This document shows, piece by piece, positions 8,154 to 13,698 of a DNA stretch of 13,698 nt. The translations under genes were made by a program, and so were the position numbers. Within the stretch, counting starts at the first letter, position 1; every line of letters starts with the position of its first letter. This stretch comes from an uncultured Flavobacteriia bacterium (GTDB lineage: Bacteria; Bacteroidota; Bacteroidia; Flavobacteriales_D; Crocinitomicaceae). The stretch covers positions 1 through 13,698 of the forward strand of contig CAIYXD010000090.1 of NCBI GenBank assembly GCA_903930085.1. The letters run 5' to 3'. The notes under the pieces were generated by a model, which saw only the letters and a program-made list of their open reading frames with translations, did not search any database and had not been told where the DNA came from.

Positions 8154-8954
8154 TTAAATTCGGACAACGAAGTGCTCTTTTCTTTGCTGCTTGCGTTTTA
8201 GAGCAATTCCCATTCTAAAAAGATCCATTGTTACAGAAAAATTTTCGGATTCCCGGATTTTGTTCCATGCTGCAAACATCGAATCACTCCAGCGAATATC
8301 ATCTAAAATAAAAAGCGTATCGTTGTGTGTCCGACTTTCCAGCTTTTTCATATACTTTAACAGTGCTGCACCATCGTGGTGGCCATCGATGAAAACTAAA
8401 TCGTATTTTTCGTTTCTTTCGTCTTCCAAAAACCGATCGAAAGTTGCCAAAACACTTTCAATATTTTTACACTGTAGTGCCTGAAAATTTTTTAAGGCCT
8501 CCAAACGGGTATTTTCGCATGCTTCTATGGTAATAATTTTTGCAGCTGGATTTCCGAAACTCAAGTTGCAGGTGCCAATTCCAATGGAGGTTCCGAATTC
8601 GAGTATGTTTTTTGGTTGGTAATACCGTGCAATCTGAAACAATAAATCGCCGTATTTTCCTTTGGATGAACTGGTGGAGAGCAGCTGTGGAATAGATCGT
8701 TCGTTGGTCATGTATTTTGAACCTGCGCCAAAATCAGCAATTTTAATACTTCTTTTATCGGATTTTAAGTATGCAAAGCGTGCGGTAAATTGTTGAATAC
8801 TTTCTTTTTCCTTCTGGATCGAAAGGCATTTATCCGCAAATTCATAAATAAAAGGAGAATGAGTTCCATGCCTTCCTTTGGCATTCCATAGATATTTTAT
8901 ATATTCGACAGCTAAAATCACTTTACAAATTAAAGAAAACTTTTCCCAATACAT
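8154..8954 (-). CDS. Class I SAM-dependent methyltransferase (O-methyltransferase-like), 266 aa
   Basis: A Rossmann-fold methyltransferase. Motif I is ILEFGTSIGIGT (117-128), the acidic residue after strand 2 is Glu144 in TIEACE, and FIDGHHDG (188-195) and ILDDIRW (216-222) resemble the metal-binding region of the catechol O-methyltransferase-like family. The N-terminal ~100 residues, with HGTHSPFIYEF (29-39), match a Bacteroidota-specific layout. The substrate is unknown. The ATG at 8952-8954 overlaps by two bases the ATG of the divergent DUF4301 gene. A GTG 11 codons downstream is an alternative start, so the true N-terminus is uncertain. The VWA gene follows 126 bp downstream on the same strand; cotranscription is possible but not shown. 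Confidence 0.85.
   Translation of the reverse strand: MYWEKFSLICKVILAVEYIKYLWNAKGRHGTHSPFIYEFADKCLSIQKEKESIQQFTARFAYLKSDKRSIKIADFGAGSKYMTNERSIPQLLSTSSSKGKYGDLLFQIARYYQPKNILEFGTSIGIGTCNLSFGNPAAKIITIEACENTRLEALKNFQALQCKNIESVLATFDRFLEDERNEKYDLVFIDGHHDGAALLKYMKKLESRTHNDTLFILDDIRWSDSMFAAWNKIRESENFSVTMDLFRMGIALKRKQQRKEHFVVRI
8877..8907 (+). promoter_or_regulatory. Candidate promoter of the DUF4301 gene inside the methyltransferase gene
   Basis: TTTG (8877-8880), a 19-base spacer and TATATTCG (8900-8907) match the Bacteroidota -33/-7 pattern with one mismatch in the -7 box. Transcription would begin near 8912-8915, about 40 bases before the ATG at 8953. Such a transcript would be antisense to the first codons of the methyltransferase gene. 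The call rests on pattern only. Confidence 0.3.
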
Positions 8955-10356
8955 GAAACATATCTTCTCTGACCAAATAATAATTGAACAAAAGCAAAAA
9001 GTTTTCGAGGAAAATCCTGCTGAACAACTAGTTTCTCCTTGTAAAGTAGGGGAAGGCGTGCTGCGTTTTACAGAAGAGGAGAAAAGTTATTTTGAACAAA
9101 TCTATACGAATCAAAATGCTTCCATTGGTTTTTTTATTCCTGCATCCGGCTCTGGTTCGCGTATGTTTCAATTTTTATATGAATTTCTAGAAGATCCGAA
9201 CGATGAAAATCGAAGCCAAGTGGAACGTTTTTTAAATTCCATTACAGATTTTGCTTTTTTTAAATTAATCCCGAAAAATATACGAAAATCGATTCAGAAG
9301 CAAACAATTTCATTGGATGAGATTGTTTCGTATCTGCTGCAGCAAGATGGTTTGGGATTCGGAATTAAACCAAAAGGACTGATTCCATTTCATTTGAATG
9401 CTCCTTTTATTTTGAATCCATTTCAGGAACATGTTTTGCAAGGTGCTCAGCTTGAAAATGATGTTTTTTCATTCCATTTCACCGTACAGGCAATCTTTGA
9501 GAAGGAAATACAAAACAGTATTTCTCAGGCGGAAGGATTGATGGGCGAGAAATATGCTATTTCCTTTTCGGAACAGTCTATTCAAACGAATTCGATTGCT
9601 TTTACAGAAGAAAAAACACCTTTTTTAGATAGTGAGCAGGAAATTGTATCGCGACCTGCAGGACACGGTGCACTGCTTTCTCATTTGAATAACTTGAATG
9701 AAGAGCTTATTTTTATTAAAAACATCGACAATGTGCAACACCTTAAAAATTCGGGTGAAACATTAAAAACGTGGAAATTAATCGGTGGTTTGCTATTGGA
9801 TTTTAAAACAGAAATAAAGCGAATCTATAACAATCCGACCATAGAAGGGCTGCAGGAATTAAATACTAAATTTCAGGTTTTTTCTGCACAACAAATCGAT
9901 TCCTGCACCTCGGATGAAGCGATTCGAAAACTACTGGATCGACCAACACGCGTTTGTGGAATGGTGAAAAATGTTGGACAGCCGGGCGGAGGGCCTTTCT
10001 GGGTAAACACAAATGGTGTAATTTCCAAACAAATTGTGGAAAAAGCTCAAATTTCTCTGCGCGCGGATCAATATCGATTAATGGTTCAAAGTACCCATTT
10101 TAATCCGGTTATGGTTGCAACTTCAGCGTATTCAATAAATGATGAGAAGTTTGATTTTGAAGCGTTTAAAGATCCTTCGAAGTATTTTGTTGTGCGAAAA
10201 AAACACCATGGTAAACCAATTCGTTTCTTGGAACTTCCAGGTCTATGGAACGGTGGAATGTACAATTGGAATACGCTCTTTGTAGAAATCCCAACTTCTA
10301 CGTTCACGCCGGTAAAAACGGTGCTGGATTTACTCGGAAATGCGCACAAAGAATAA
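8953..10356 (+). CDS. DUF4301 family protein, nucleotidyltransferase-like, 467 aa
   Basis: A Bacteroidota-typical protein of unknown function. The ATG at 8953 (MKHIFSDQ) gives the usual N-terminus; an upstream in-frame ATG at 8878 lies deep inside the opposite-strand methyltransferase gene and adds 25 unconvincing residues. Motifs: FIPASGSGSRM (61-71), KPKGLIPFH (139-147), RPAGHGALL (234-242), FIKNIDNV (254-261), VCGMVKNVGQPGGGPFWV (334-351), THFNPV (381-386) and LPGLWNGGMYNWNT (428-441). The first four, in that order, resemble the nucleotide and sugar-phosphate binding motifs of UDP-sugar pyrophosphorylases (GxGTRM, PKxLxP, GHG, xxDN). I infer a GT-A-type nucleotidyltransferase fold; the reaction is not established. 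No membrane segments or signal peptide are present. It is convergent with the DUF58 gene, 29 bp away. Confidence 0.85.
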   Translation: MKHIFSDQIIIEQKQKVFEENPAEQLVSPCKVGEGVLRFTEEEKSYFEQIYTNQNASIGFFIPASGSGSRMFQFLYEFLEDPNDENRSQVERFLNSITDFAFFKLIPKNIRKSIQKQTISLDEIVSYLLQQDGLGFGIKPKGLIPFHLNAPFILNPFQEHVLQGAQLENDVFSFHFTVQAIFEKEIQNSISQAEGLMGEKYAISFSEQSIQTNSIAFTEEKTPFLDSEQEIVSRPAGHGALLSHLNNLNEELIFIKNIDNVQHLKNSGETLKTWKLIGGLLLDFKTEIKRIYNNPTIEGLQELNTKFQVFSAQQIDSCTSDEAIRKLLDRPTRVCGMVKNVGQPGGGPFWVNTNGVISKQIVEKAQISLRADQYRLMVQSTHFNPVMVATSAYSINDEKFDFEAFKDPSKYFVVRKKHHGKPIRFLELPGLWNGGMYNWNTLFVEIPTSTFTPVKTVLDLLGNAHKE

Positions 10357-10385
10357 TGTTGCGCGGTAATAAATTTCGTGAAATC

Positions 10386-11306
10386 TTAAAATAGTTTCTG
10401 TCGTTTCAATAAATATTTCAGCAGCACTTGCTCATATCCTTCGTCGATGTCCGCAGGCATAAAATCAATTTGATAATTCGCACAACGCATTTTTAATTCA
10501 TTGAAATAGGTATTGATGGAGCTGGTATACGCTTCTTTAATTTCCGCTGGCTGCAATTTCATTTGTTCCCCGGTTTCCATATCTACCAAATTATAGGGCC
10601 TGTTTTCCAAGTTGAAATCGACTTCCATTTTTTTATTTACAACGTGAAAAAGAATTACTTCGTGTTTGTTGTGTTTCATGTGCTGTAAGGCCTGAAACAG
10701 CTCGTCCAAATGTTCCGGATCATCCAATAAATCAGAGAAGATAACGATTAAACTGCGCTTGTGGCACAATTCTGCAATGGCATGTAAGGCTTGAATTGCA
10801 TTGGTTTTTTTCTTTTTATTTTCTGAATAATGTACCATTCTGTTTTCCAACTCGCTGTATAAATAGCGGTGGTGTGCCATGGAGGATTTTGCTGCGGTAT
10901 GTAATTCCAAATCGTCTGAAAAAAAGGAAAGTCCAACAGCATCTCTTTGTCGTTTCAGTAATTCAATCAAAGACGCAGCGGCATACACTGAAAACTCAAA
11001 TTTTGTGAGGTCGCCATCTTTCGGAAACAACATGGAACTGGAGCAATCCAAAACCACTTGACAGCGTAAGTTGGTTTCTTCTTCGTATTTTTTGGTGAAC
11101 AATTTCCCGCTTCTGGCATATAATTTCCAATCGATGTGGCGAGTAGATTCTCCTTTATTGTACAATCGGTGTTCCGCAAACTCGACAGAAAAGCCATGAA
11201 AAGGACTTTTATGCAATCCGGTAATAAATCCTTCTACCACTTGTTTTGCAAGGACTTCCAGATTTCCGAATTGCGCGAGCTTTAAACGATCGATCTTTTT
11301 ATTCAT
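10386..11306 (-). CDS. DUF58 domain protein (VWA-like), 306 aa
   Basis: DUF58 proteins have a VWA-like fold and are usually encoded beside a MoxR AAA+ ATPase, forming cytoplasmic or membrane-associated partners with poorly known targets. The DUF58 signature is clear: GESTRHIDWKLYARSG (52-67) followed by the KKYEEE segment. The VWA-like DxSxS motif is DCSSS (D87, S89, S91), and a second acidic site is IFSDLLDD (189-196). No membrane helix is visible, unlike many DUF58 proteins with two N-terminal helices. No MoxR gene is adjacent here; the nearest AAA+ is about 3.5 kb to the left, already paired with its own VWA gene. A promoter-like TACTTTTA (reverse strand, 11318-11311) ends four bases before the ATG, with TTC 18 bases further upstream. 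Confidence 0.88.
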   Translation of the reverse strand: MNKKIDRLKLAQFGNLEVLAKQVVEGFITGLHKSPFHGFSVEFAEHRLYNKGESTRHIDWKLYARSGKLFTKKYEEETNLRCQVVLDCSSSMLFPKDGDLTKFEFSVYAAASLIELLKRQRDAVGLSFFSDDLELHTAAKSSMAHHRYLYSELENRMVHYSENKKKKTNAIQALHAIAELCHKRSLIVIFSDLLDDPEHLDELFQALQHMKHNKHEVILFHVVNKKMEVDFNLENRPYNLVDMETGEQMKLQPAEIKEAYTSSINTYFNELKMRCANYQIDFMPADIDEGYEQVLLKYLLKRQKLF

Positions 11307-11428
11307 GTTCTAAAAGTAGTAATTTTTCGATAAAATGAACTGCTAAAAAGCCTACTTTTTTTGCAGTAAATTGAACGGGAAATAAAATCCAAATTTCGGT
11401 TCCTGGAAAAAAAATCGTTTCAACGGTG

Positions 11429-12343
11429 TTACTTTTTCGGCGCAAACAATACCCTTAATTTCGGTGCTATCGCATTGAAAACGACACCAATTAAAATACA
11501 GAAAATCCCTAGGTAAACGAGAAAGGAAAGGCGTTCATCGAAAACGAAAAAACCAACAAAAGAGGCGTAAACCGCACCCAAATATTGAAATGGCGTTATG
11601 ACCGATGCTTTGTCTTCATGCAATGCTTTTGTCAGTAATACTTGTGCAATTTGTGTGAAAACCCCAATAATTAGTAGAATTAACCATTCCTTTCCTTGCG
11701 GAAGTACAAAATCAAATAAGCACCAAACCGACATGATTGGTATGGAAAGCATCGGAAAGTAAATAACGATATTTATCGGCGTGTCTGTAGCTTTTAATTT
11801 TACAATCGCTGTATACGCAATGCCTGAAAATGCTGCGGAAACAATTCCTAATCCAAGCCACGTATAATTAATTAAAACGAGCGATTTTCCATCCGAAAGA
11901 AGGTTATTGAAACTGATTAAACCGACACCAATAAAAGCAATAAGAATGAACAGCCATTGTAATTTCAGAACTTTTTCCTTCAGGAACAGCAACGCAAATA
12001 GCACTGTAAAAACTGGCGCAAGGTATTGTACGGTGGAAGCAATCGCTAAGGGCAAATAATGGATAGAATAAAAGAAAATGGTGAGCGCAATCATTCCGGA
12101 AGTTCCTCTTACCAGCAACCATTTTCGATTGTTTCCCAAGATGGAAAGTCCGCGATTTTTCAAAATAAAATAACTGATAACGAAGGAAATTATGGAACGT
12201 GCCAAAACTAATTCGTGTGCAGGAATCTTTTGTGTTCCAGGGAGAAGCTGTTGTTCTGGACCTGCGCCCATGATTTTCACCAAGAAATTCACTACTAAAA
12301 ACGATAATCCAGAAAGAACAATATACAGAATTCCTTTATGCAT
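11429..12343 (-). CDS. EamA/DMT-family inner-membrane transporter, 304 aa
   Basis: A drug/metabolite transporter superfamily protein with about ten hydrophobic helices arranged as two EamA repeats (~4-145 and ~160-295). Each repeat ends in the family's typical hairpin: APVFTVLFALLFLKEK (109-124) and, in the second, PFQYLGAVYASFVGFF (251-266) followed by DERLSF. Proteins of this type export metabolites or amino acids, or exchange nucleotide sugars; the substrate cannot be predicted. I place the start at ATG 12343 (MHKGILYI), which begins directly with the first helix. The upstream in-frame ATG at 12370 would add nine polar residues and lies upstream of a -7 box (12348-12355), so it would not be in that transcript. 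The DUF58 gene lies 122 bp downstream on the same strand. Confidence 0.88.
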   Translation of the reverse strand: MHKGILYIVLSGLSFLVVNFLVKIMGAGPEQQLLPGTQKIPAHELVLARSIISFVISYFILKNRGLSILGNNRKWLLVRGTSGMIALTIFFYSIHYLPLAIASTVQYLAPVFTVLFALLFLKEKVLKLQWLFILIAFIGVGLISFNNLLSDGKSLVLINYTWLGLGIVSAAFSGIAYTAIVKLKATDTPINIVIYFPMLSIPIMSVWCLFDFVLPQGKEWLILLIIGVFTQIAQVLLTKALHEDKASVITPFQYLGAVYASFVGFFVFDERLSFLVYLGIFCILIGVVFNAIAPKLRVLFAPKK

Positions 12344-12347
12344 TTGG

Positions 12348-12375
12348 CAAAGGTAGATATCGTTTTGCATTCCAA
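12348..12375 (-). promoter_or_regulatory. Bacteroidota-type promoter directly before the EamA gene
   Basis: On the reverse strand TTG (12375-12373), a 17-base spacer and TACCTTTG (12355-12348) match TTG-N17..23-TAnnTTTG. The -7 box ends only four bases before the ATG at 12343, so the transcript would begin at or within a few bases of the start codon (leaderless or nearly so). Confidence 0.5.
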
Positions 12376-12394
12376 GTTTCTTTTTGAAAAATTA

Positions 12395-12816
12395 TATTTC
12401 TTTTCACTTGTGTCCGACCTGCTCCGCTGCAGATCTTGTCCCGATTTTTCGGGATGCATTGCTGCTGCACAATTTTCATAAAGAATAGTAATTCTCGGGA
12501 TGCACTGCTTTGGCAAAATTTTCATTAAGAGTATTATTTCTTTCACTTTTTTCAAGAGCTAAAAAAGTAAGAAAAAGAGCCCTCGCGCTGTGCATAATTG
12601 GCTTACCCATTAGTGCCTTATTCAGGAAATTTGAAAAACTCGTCGTGCCTCCTCAAACAGTTCCAAATTTCTTCTGAATTTCTGCACATGGGTCCCAAGC
12701 TAATTATACAATACGCTTTAAACCTTAGGAATTATTACTATTTTTTGCTCCGCTGTAGATCTTGTGCAGTGGCACAATCTTCATAAAAAGTACTATTTCT
12801 TTTCACTTGTGTCCGA
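12395..12816. repeat. Cluster of imperfect direct repeats (three module types)
   Basis: Module 1 is a 23-bp exact direct repeat ending CACTTGTGTCCGA at 12395-12417 and 12794-12816, with a partial third copy at 12535-12548. Module 2, TGCTCCGCTG(C/T)AGATCTTGT, lies at 12420-12439 and 12746-12765. Module 3, of the form GGCA(C/A)AATTTTCAT(A/T)AA followed by (A/G)-rich and TATT-rich bases, occurs at 12466-12493, 12511-12540 and 12771-12800. A further short repeat, TCGGGATGCA(T/C)TGCT, lies at 12449-12463 and 12495-12509. The hairpin TCCCGA-TTTT-TCGGGA is at 12439-12454. The modules look like degraded copies of a dispersed intergenic repeat, not a simple tandem array. Spacing is irregular, so it is not a CRISPR. 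Confidence 0.7.
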
Positions 12817-13008
12817 TAAAAAGTTTATAATTTTCTAGAAAACCTTATAAATTCTAGGTTCATTGCAGATGCTCAGCGATAGTGTCTTAGTTCTATAATT
12901 AGGCCCTTTCCATGGTCAAAAAATTGAAACTTTATGAAAAGACTAAAAGGCTTCGTAGAATCGGGGGCTCGATTGGCAAAGTGAGGAAGAAGAAAATTTA
13001 GAGGCGGA

Positions 13009-13144
13009 ACCGATACCGAAAAGCGCTTGACGTTTGTACGCCAGAGCGTACACTCTTTTCGAGTATCGGTCGCTGAGAGATTTTCGCCGAACGGCTTCAA
13101 TCGAGACTTGATTTTTTCGTTCTTTTGTATCAAGACAAAAGGAC
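13009..13144 (+). other. Folded intergenic element, possible structured RNA
   Basis: A long stem with one bulged base is formed by ACCGATACCGAAAAG (13009-13023) and CTTTTCGAGTATCGGT (13055-13070). Inside it sits a perfect 6-bp hairpin, GTACGC-CAGA-GCGTAC (13036-13051). A second stem follows: GTTCTTTTGT (13119-13128) with ACAAAAGGAC (13135-13144), 10 bp containing one G-U pair if read as forward-strand RNA (a C-A mismatch on the reverse strand). A forward terminator follows at 13151. This order suggests a forward non-coding transcript or a mobile/dispersed DNA repeat. I do not recognise it as 6S, tmRNA, SRP or RNase P RNA, and its 5' end is unknown. Confidence 0.4.
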
Positions 13145-13150
13145 AAAGAA

Positions 13151-13190
13151 AATAAAGTCCGATTTTTATCGGACTTTATTGATTTTTTTC
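13151..13190 (+). terminator. Strong intrinsic terminator
   Basis: A perfect 13-bp stem, AATAAAGTCCGAT (13151-13163) with ATCGGACTTTATT (13168-13180), a TTTT loop, and the tail GATTTTTTTC (13181-13190). The T-tract lies on the forward side; the reverse side lacks a comparable run, so it ends a forward transcript. No forward gene lies upstream within 2 kb, so it either closes a non-coding RNA from the folded region or insulates the MutS-like gene. Confidence 0.8.
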
Positions 13191-13262
13191 TTTTCGTGTT
13201 AATTTAATAGCTTAAATCGAGCAACTATCGACTTCTTATAAGCTTTTTGGAAACATTTTCAG

Positions 13263-13270
13263 TAAATTTG
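13263..13270 (+). promoter_or_regulatory. Candidate -7 box of the MutS-like gene
   Basis: TAAATTTG matches TAnnTTTG exactly and lies 20 bases before the proposed start. The nearest TTTG upstream (13246-13249) is only 13 bases away, shorter than the usual 17-23, so the -33 element is unclear. Confidence 0.35.
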
Positions 13271-13290
13271 TACTGCATAAAAGGAAACAA

Positions 13291-13698
13291 TTGGAAAATA
13301 AAAAATACTATTCAGAAAGAATAATAGCTTGTACTGTTGAATTCGAGAAGGCAAATCGGCGTTACCAGCTTTTTGGTACCTTGCGATTAATTTCCTTCCT
13401 CGGAATTGGCCTTTCTGCCATTTTATTTTGGGGTTCTATCTTCATGCTTCTTCCAATTTGCCTGTTTTTCGTCCTTTTTCTAATGTTGGTAAATTTTTCG
13501 GTCGATGCCAAGTATTTGCGGGATAAAAAAAAGCAAATTGTTGAGATAAATCAAAAGGAATTGCAGGTTTTAGAAGGCAATTGGCTGCATTTTAAAGAAG
13601 GAAACGAATACAAGAATCCGGCGCACGCATTCGCAATGGATATGGATTTATTTGGTAAAAAAAGTATTTACCAATTGTTGAACAGAACGGTTTCTAGA
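13291..13698 (+). CDS. MutS-related protein with N-terminal membrane segments, 3'-truncated
   Basis: An open frame of 136 codons continues past the right edge. No ATG is available near its beginning; the TTG at 13291 (MENKKYYSER) is preceded at a suitable distance by AAGGA (13281-13285), one of the few Shine-Dalgarno-like sites in the window. Residues ~30-70 form two hydrophobic segments (starting LISFLGIG and MLLPICLF). They are followed by a charged helix and then by HAFAMDMDLFGKKSIYQLLN (112-131), the segment that in Bacteroidota MutS-like proteins begins the core domain (pattern ...DLDIFGxxSLFQLLNRT). The MutS ATPase domain lies outside the window. These membrane-bearing homologues differ from true MutS/MutS2, and a mismatch-repair role is not shown. 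The assignment rests on this short N-terminal pattern. Confidence 0.72.
   Translation, partial: MENKKYYSERIIACTVEFEKANRRYQLFGTLRLISFLGIGLSAILFWGSIFMLLPICLFFVLFLMLVNFSVDAKYLRDKKKQIVEINQKELQVLEGNWLHFKEGNEYKNPAHAFAMDMDLFGKKSIYQLLNRTVSR

Larger units (their letters stand above)
12376..13262. other. Long gene-free region with repeats and folded elements
   Basis: Nearly 900 bp without a credible protein gene. The left half (12395-12816) holds repeated modules listed separately; the middle (12543-12740) contains an 8-bp inverted repeat, GAAATTTG (12626-12633) with CAAATTTC (12664-12671); the right half holds a long bulged hairpin, a second hairpin and a strong terminator. A 12-bp perfect palindrome TTTTCTAGAAAA lies at 12831-12842. 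Short open frames of 60-90 codons exist here on both strands, but they overlap one another in different frames and have repeat-like composition, so they are not called. Confidence 0.6.

Noticed and set aside
8878..8952. Upstream ATG extension of the DUF4301 gene
   Set aside because: It would overlap 25 codons of the opposite methyltransferase gene and adds residues unlike the family N-terminus; the proposed -7 box lies inside it.
11342..11364. Hairpin AAAAAG-CCTA-CTTTTT between EamA and DUF58
   Set aside because: The stem is six pairs with one G-C, too weak to call a terminator; A/T runs of this size are expected by chance here.
12344..12370. Upstream ATG (12370) as start of the EamA gene
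   Set aside because: The extension is polar, precedes the first membrane helix, and contains the TACCTTTG box, so it would not be transcribed from that promoter.
12295..12555. Reverse open frame of 86 codons
   Set aside because: It overlaps the beginning of the EamA gene and the repeat modules, with no family resemblance; it is explained by repeat sequence.
12598..12786. Forward open frame of 62 codons in the gene-free region
   Set aside because: It begins at a non-ATG codon, has no promoter or ribosome site, and ends in a repeat module; composition is not protein-like.
12395..12816. Possible CRISPR array
   Set aside because: Repeats are of several kinds, imperfect and irregularly spaced, and no cas genes are present.
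12873..13146. Two overlapping reverse open frames of 86 and 67 codons
   Set aside because: They run in different frames through the folded element and terminator-proximal stems, and their composition follows the repeats; no protein family is recognisable.
12850..13150. Possible tRNA, tmRNA, 6S or RNase P RNA gene
   Set aside because: No cloverleaf with a TTCGA loop and CCA end, and no conserved core of the known housekeeping RNAs was found.

Overview
The window is AT-rich and looks like a chromosomal segment of a Bacteroidota bacterium, most likely a member of Flavobacteriales (a Crocinitomicaceae/Fluviicola-like lineage is a guess). The reasons are the protein families present (PD40/OmpA-type surface protein, DUF4301, a plant-type soluble acyl-ACP desaturase, a membrane-anchored MutS-like protein) and promoter-like sites of the Bacteroidota form TTG-N17..19-TAnnTTTG. 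Shine-Dalgarno sites are mostly absent.

Layout from left to right. (1) The 3' part of an OmpA-family envelope protein, forward, followed by about 510 bp of AT-rich non-coding DNA holding two long inverted repeats. (2) A complete P2-like cation-transporting P-type ATPase, forward. (3) A soluble diiron acyl-ACP desaturase, forward, with a clear promoter; its start should be base 4415. (4) A reverse-strand pair, VWA-domain protein then AAA+ (Mg-chelatase/MoxR-like) ATPase, separated by only 4 bp. (5) A reverse SAM-dependent methyltransferase and a forward DUF4301 protein, whose divergent start codons overlap by two bases. (6) A reverse DUF58 protein, convergent with DUF4301, preceded by a reverse EamA-type transporter. 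(7) About 920 bp without a credible gene, holding a cluster of imperfect repeats (12395-12816), then strongly folded inverted repeats ending in a perfect 13-bp-stem forward terminator. (8) The first 136 codons of a MutS-related protein with two membrane segments, running off the right edge.

Most genes are single-gene housekeeping or envelope functions: ion transport, membrane lipid desaturation, a metabolite exporter and a MutS homologue. The only tight operon is VWA + AAA+, a MoxR/VWA-type chaperone-like pair. DUF58 is another VWA-like protein that usually partners MoxR ATPases, and here it lies apart from its ATPase. No mobile element, CRISPR array, tRNA or rRNA gene was seen. The points most worth following up are the nucleotidyltransferase-like motif set in DUF4301, the overlapping divergent starts, the folded and repeated intergenic region, and two reverse genes with promoter-like boxes four bases before the ATG.
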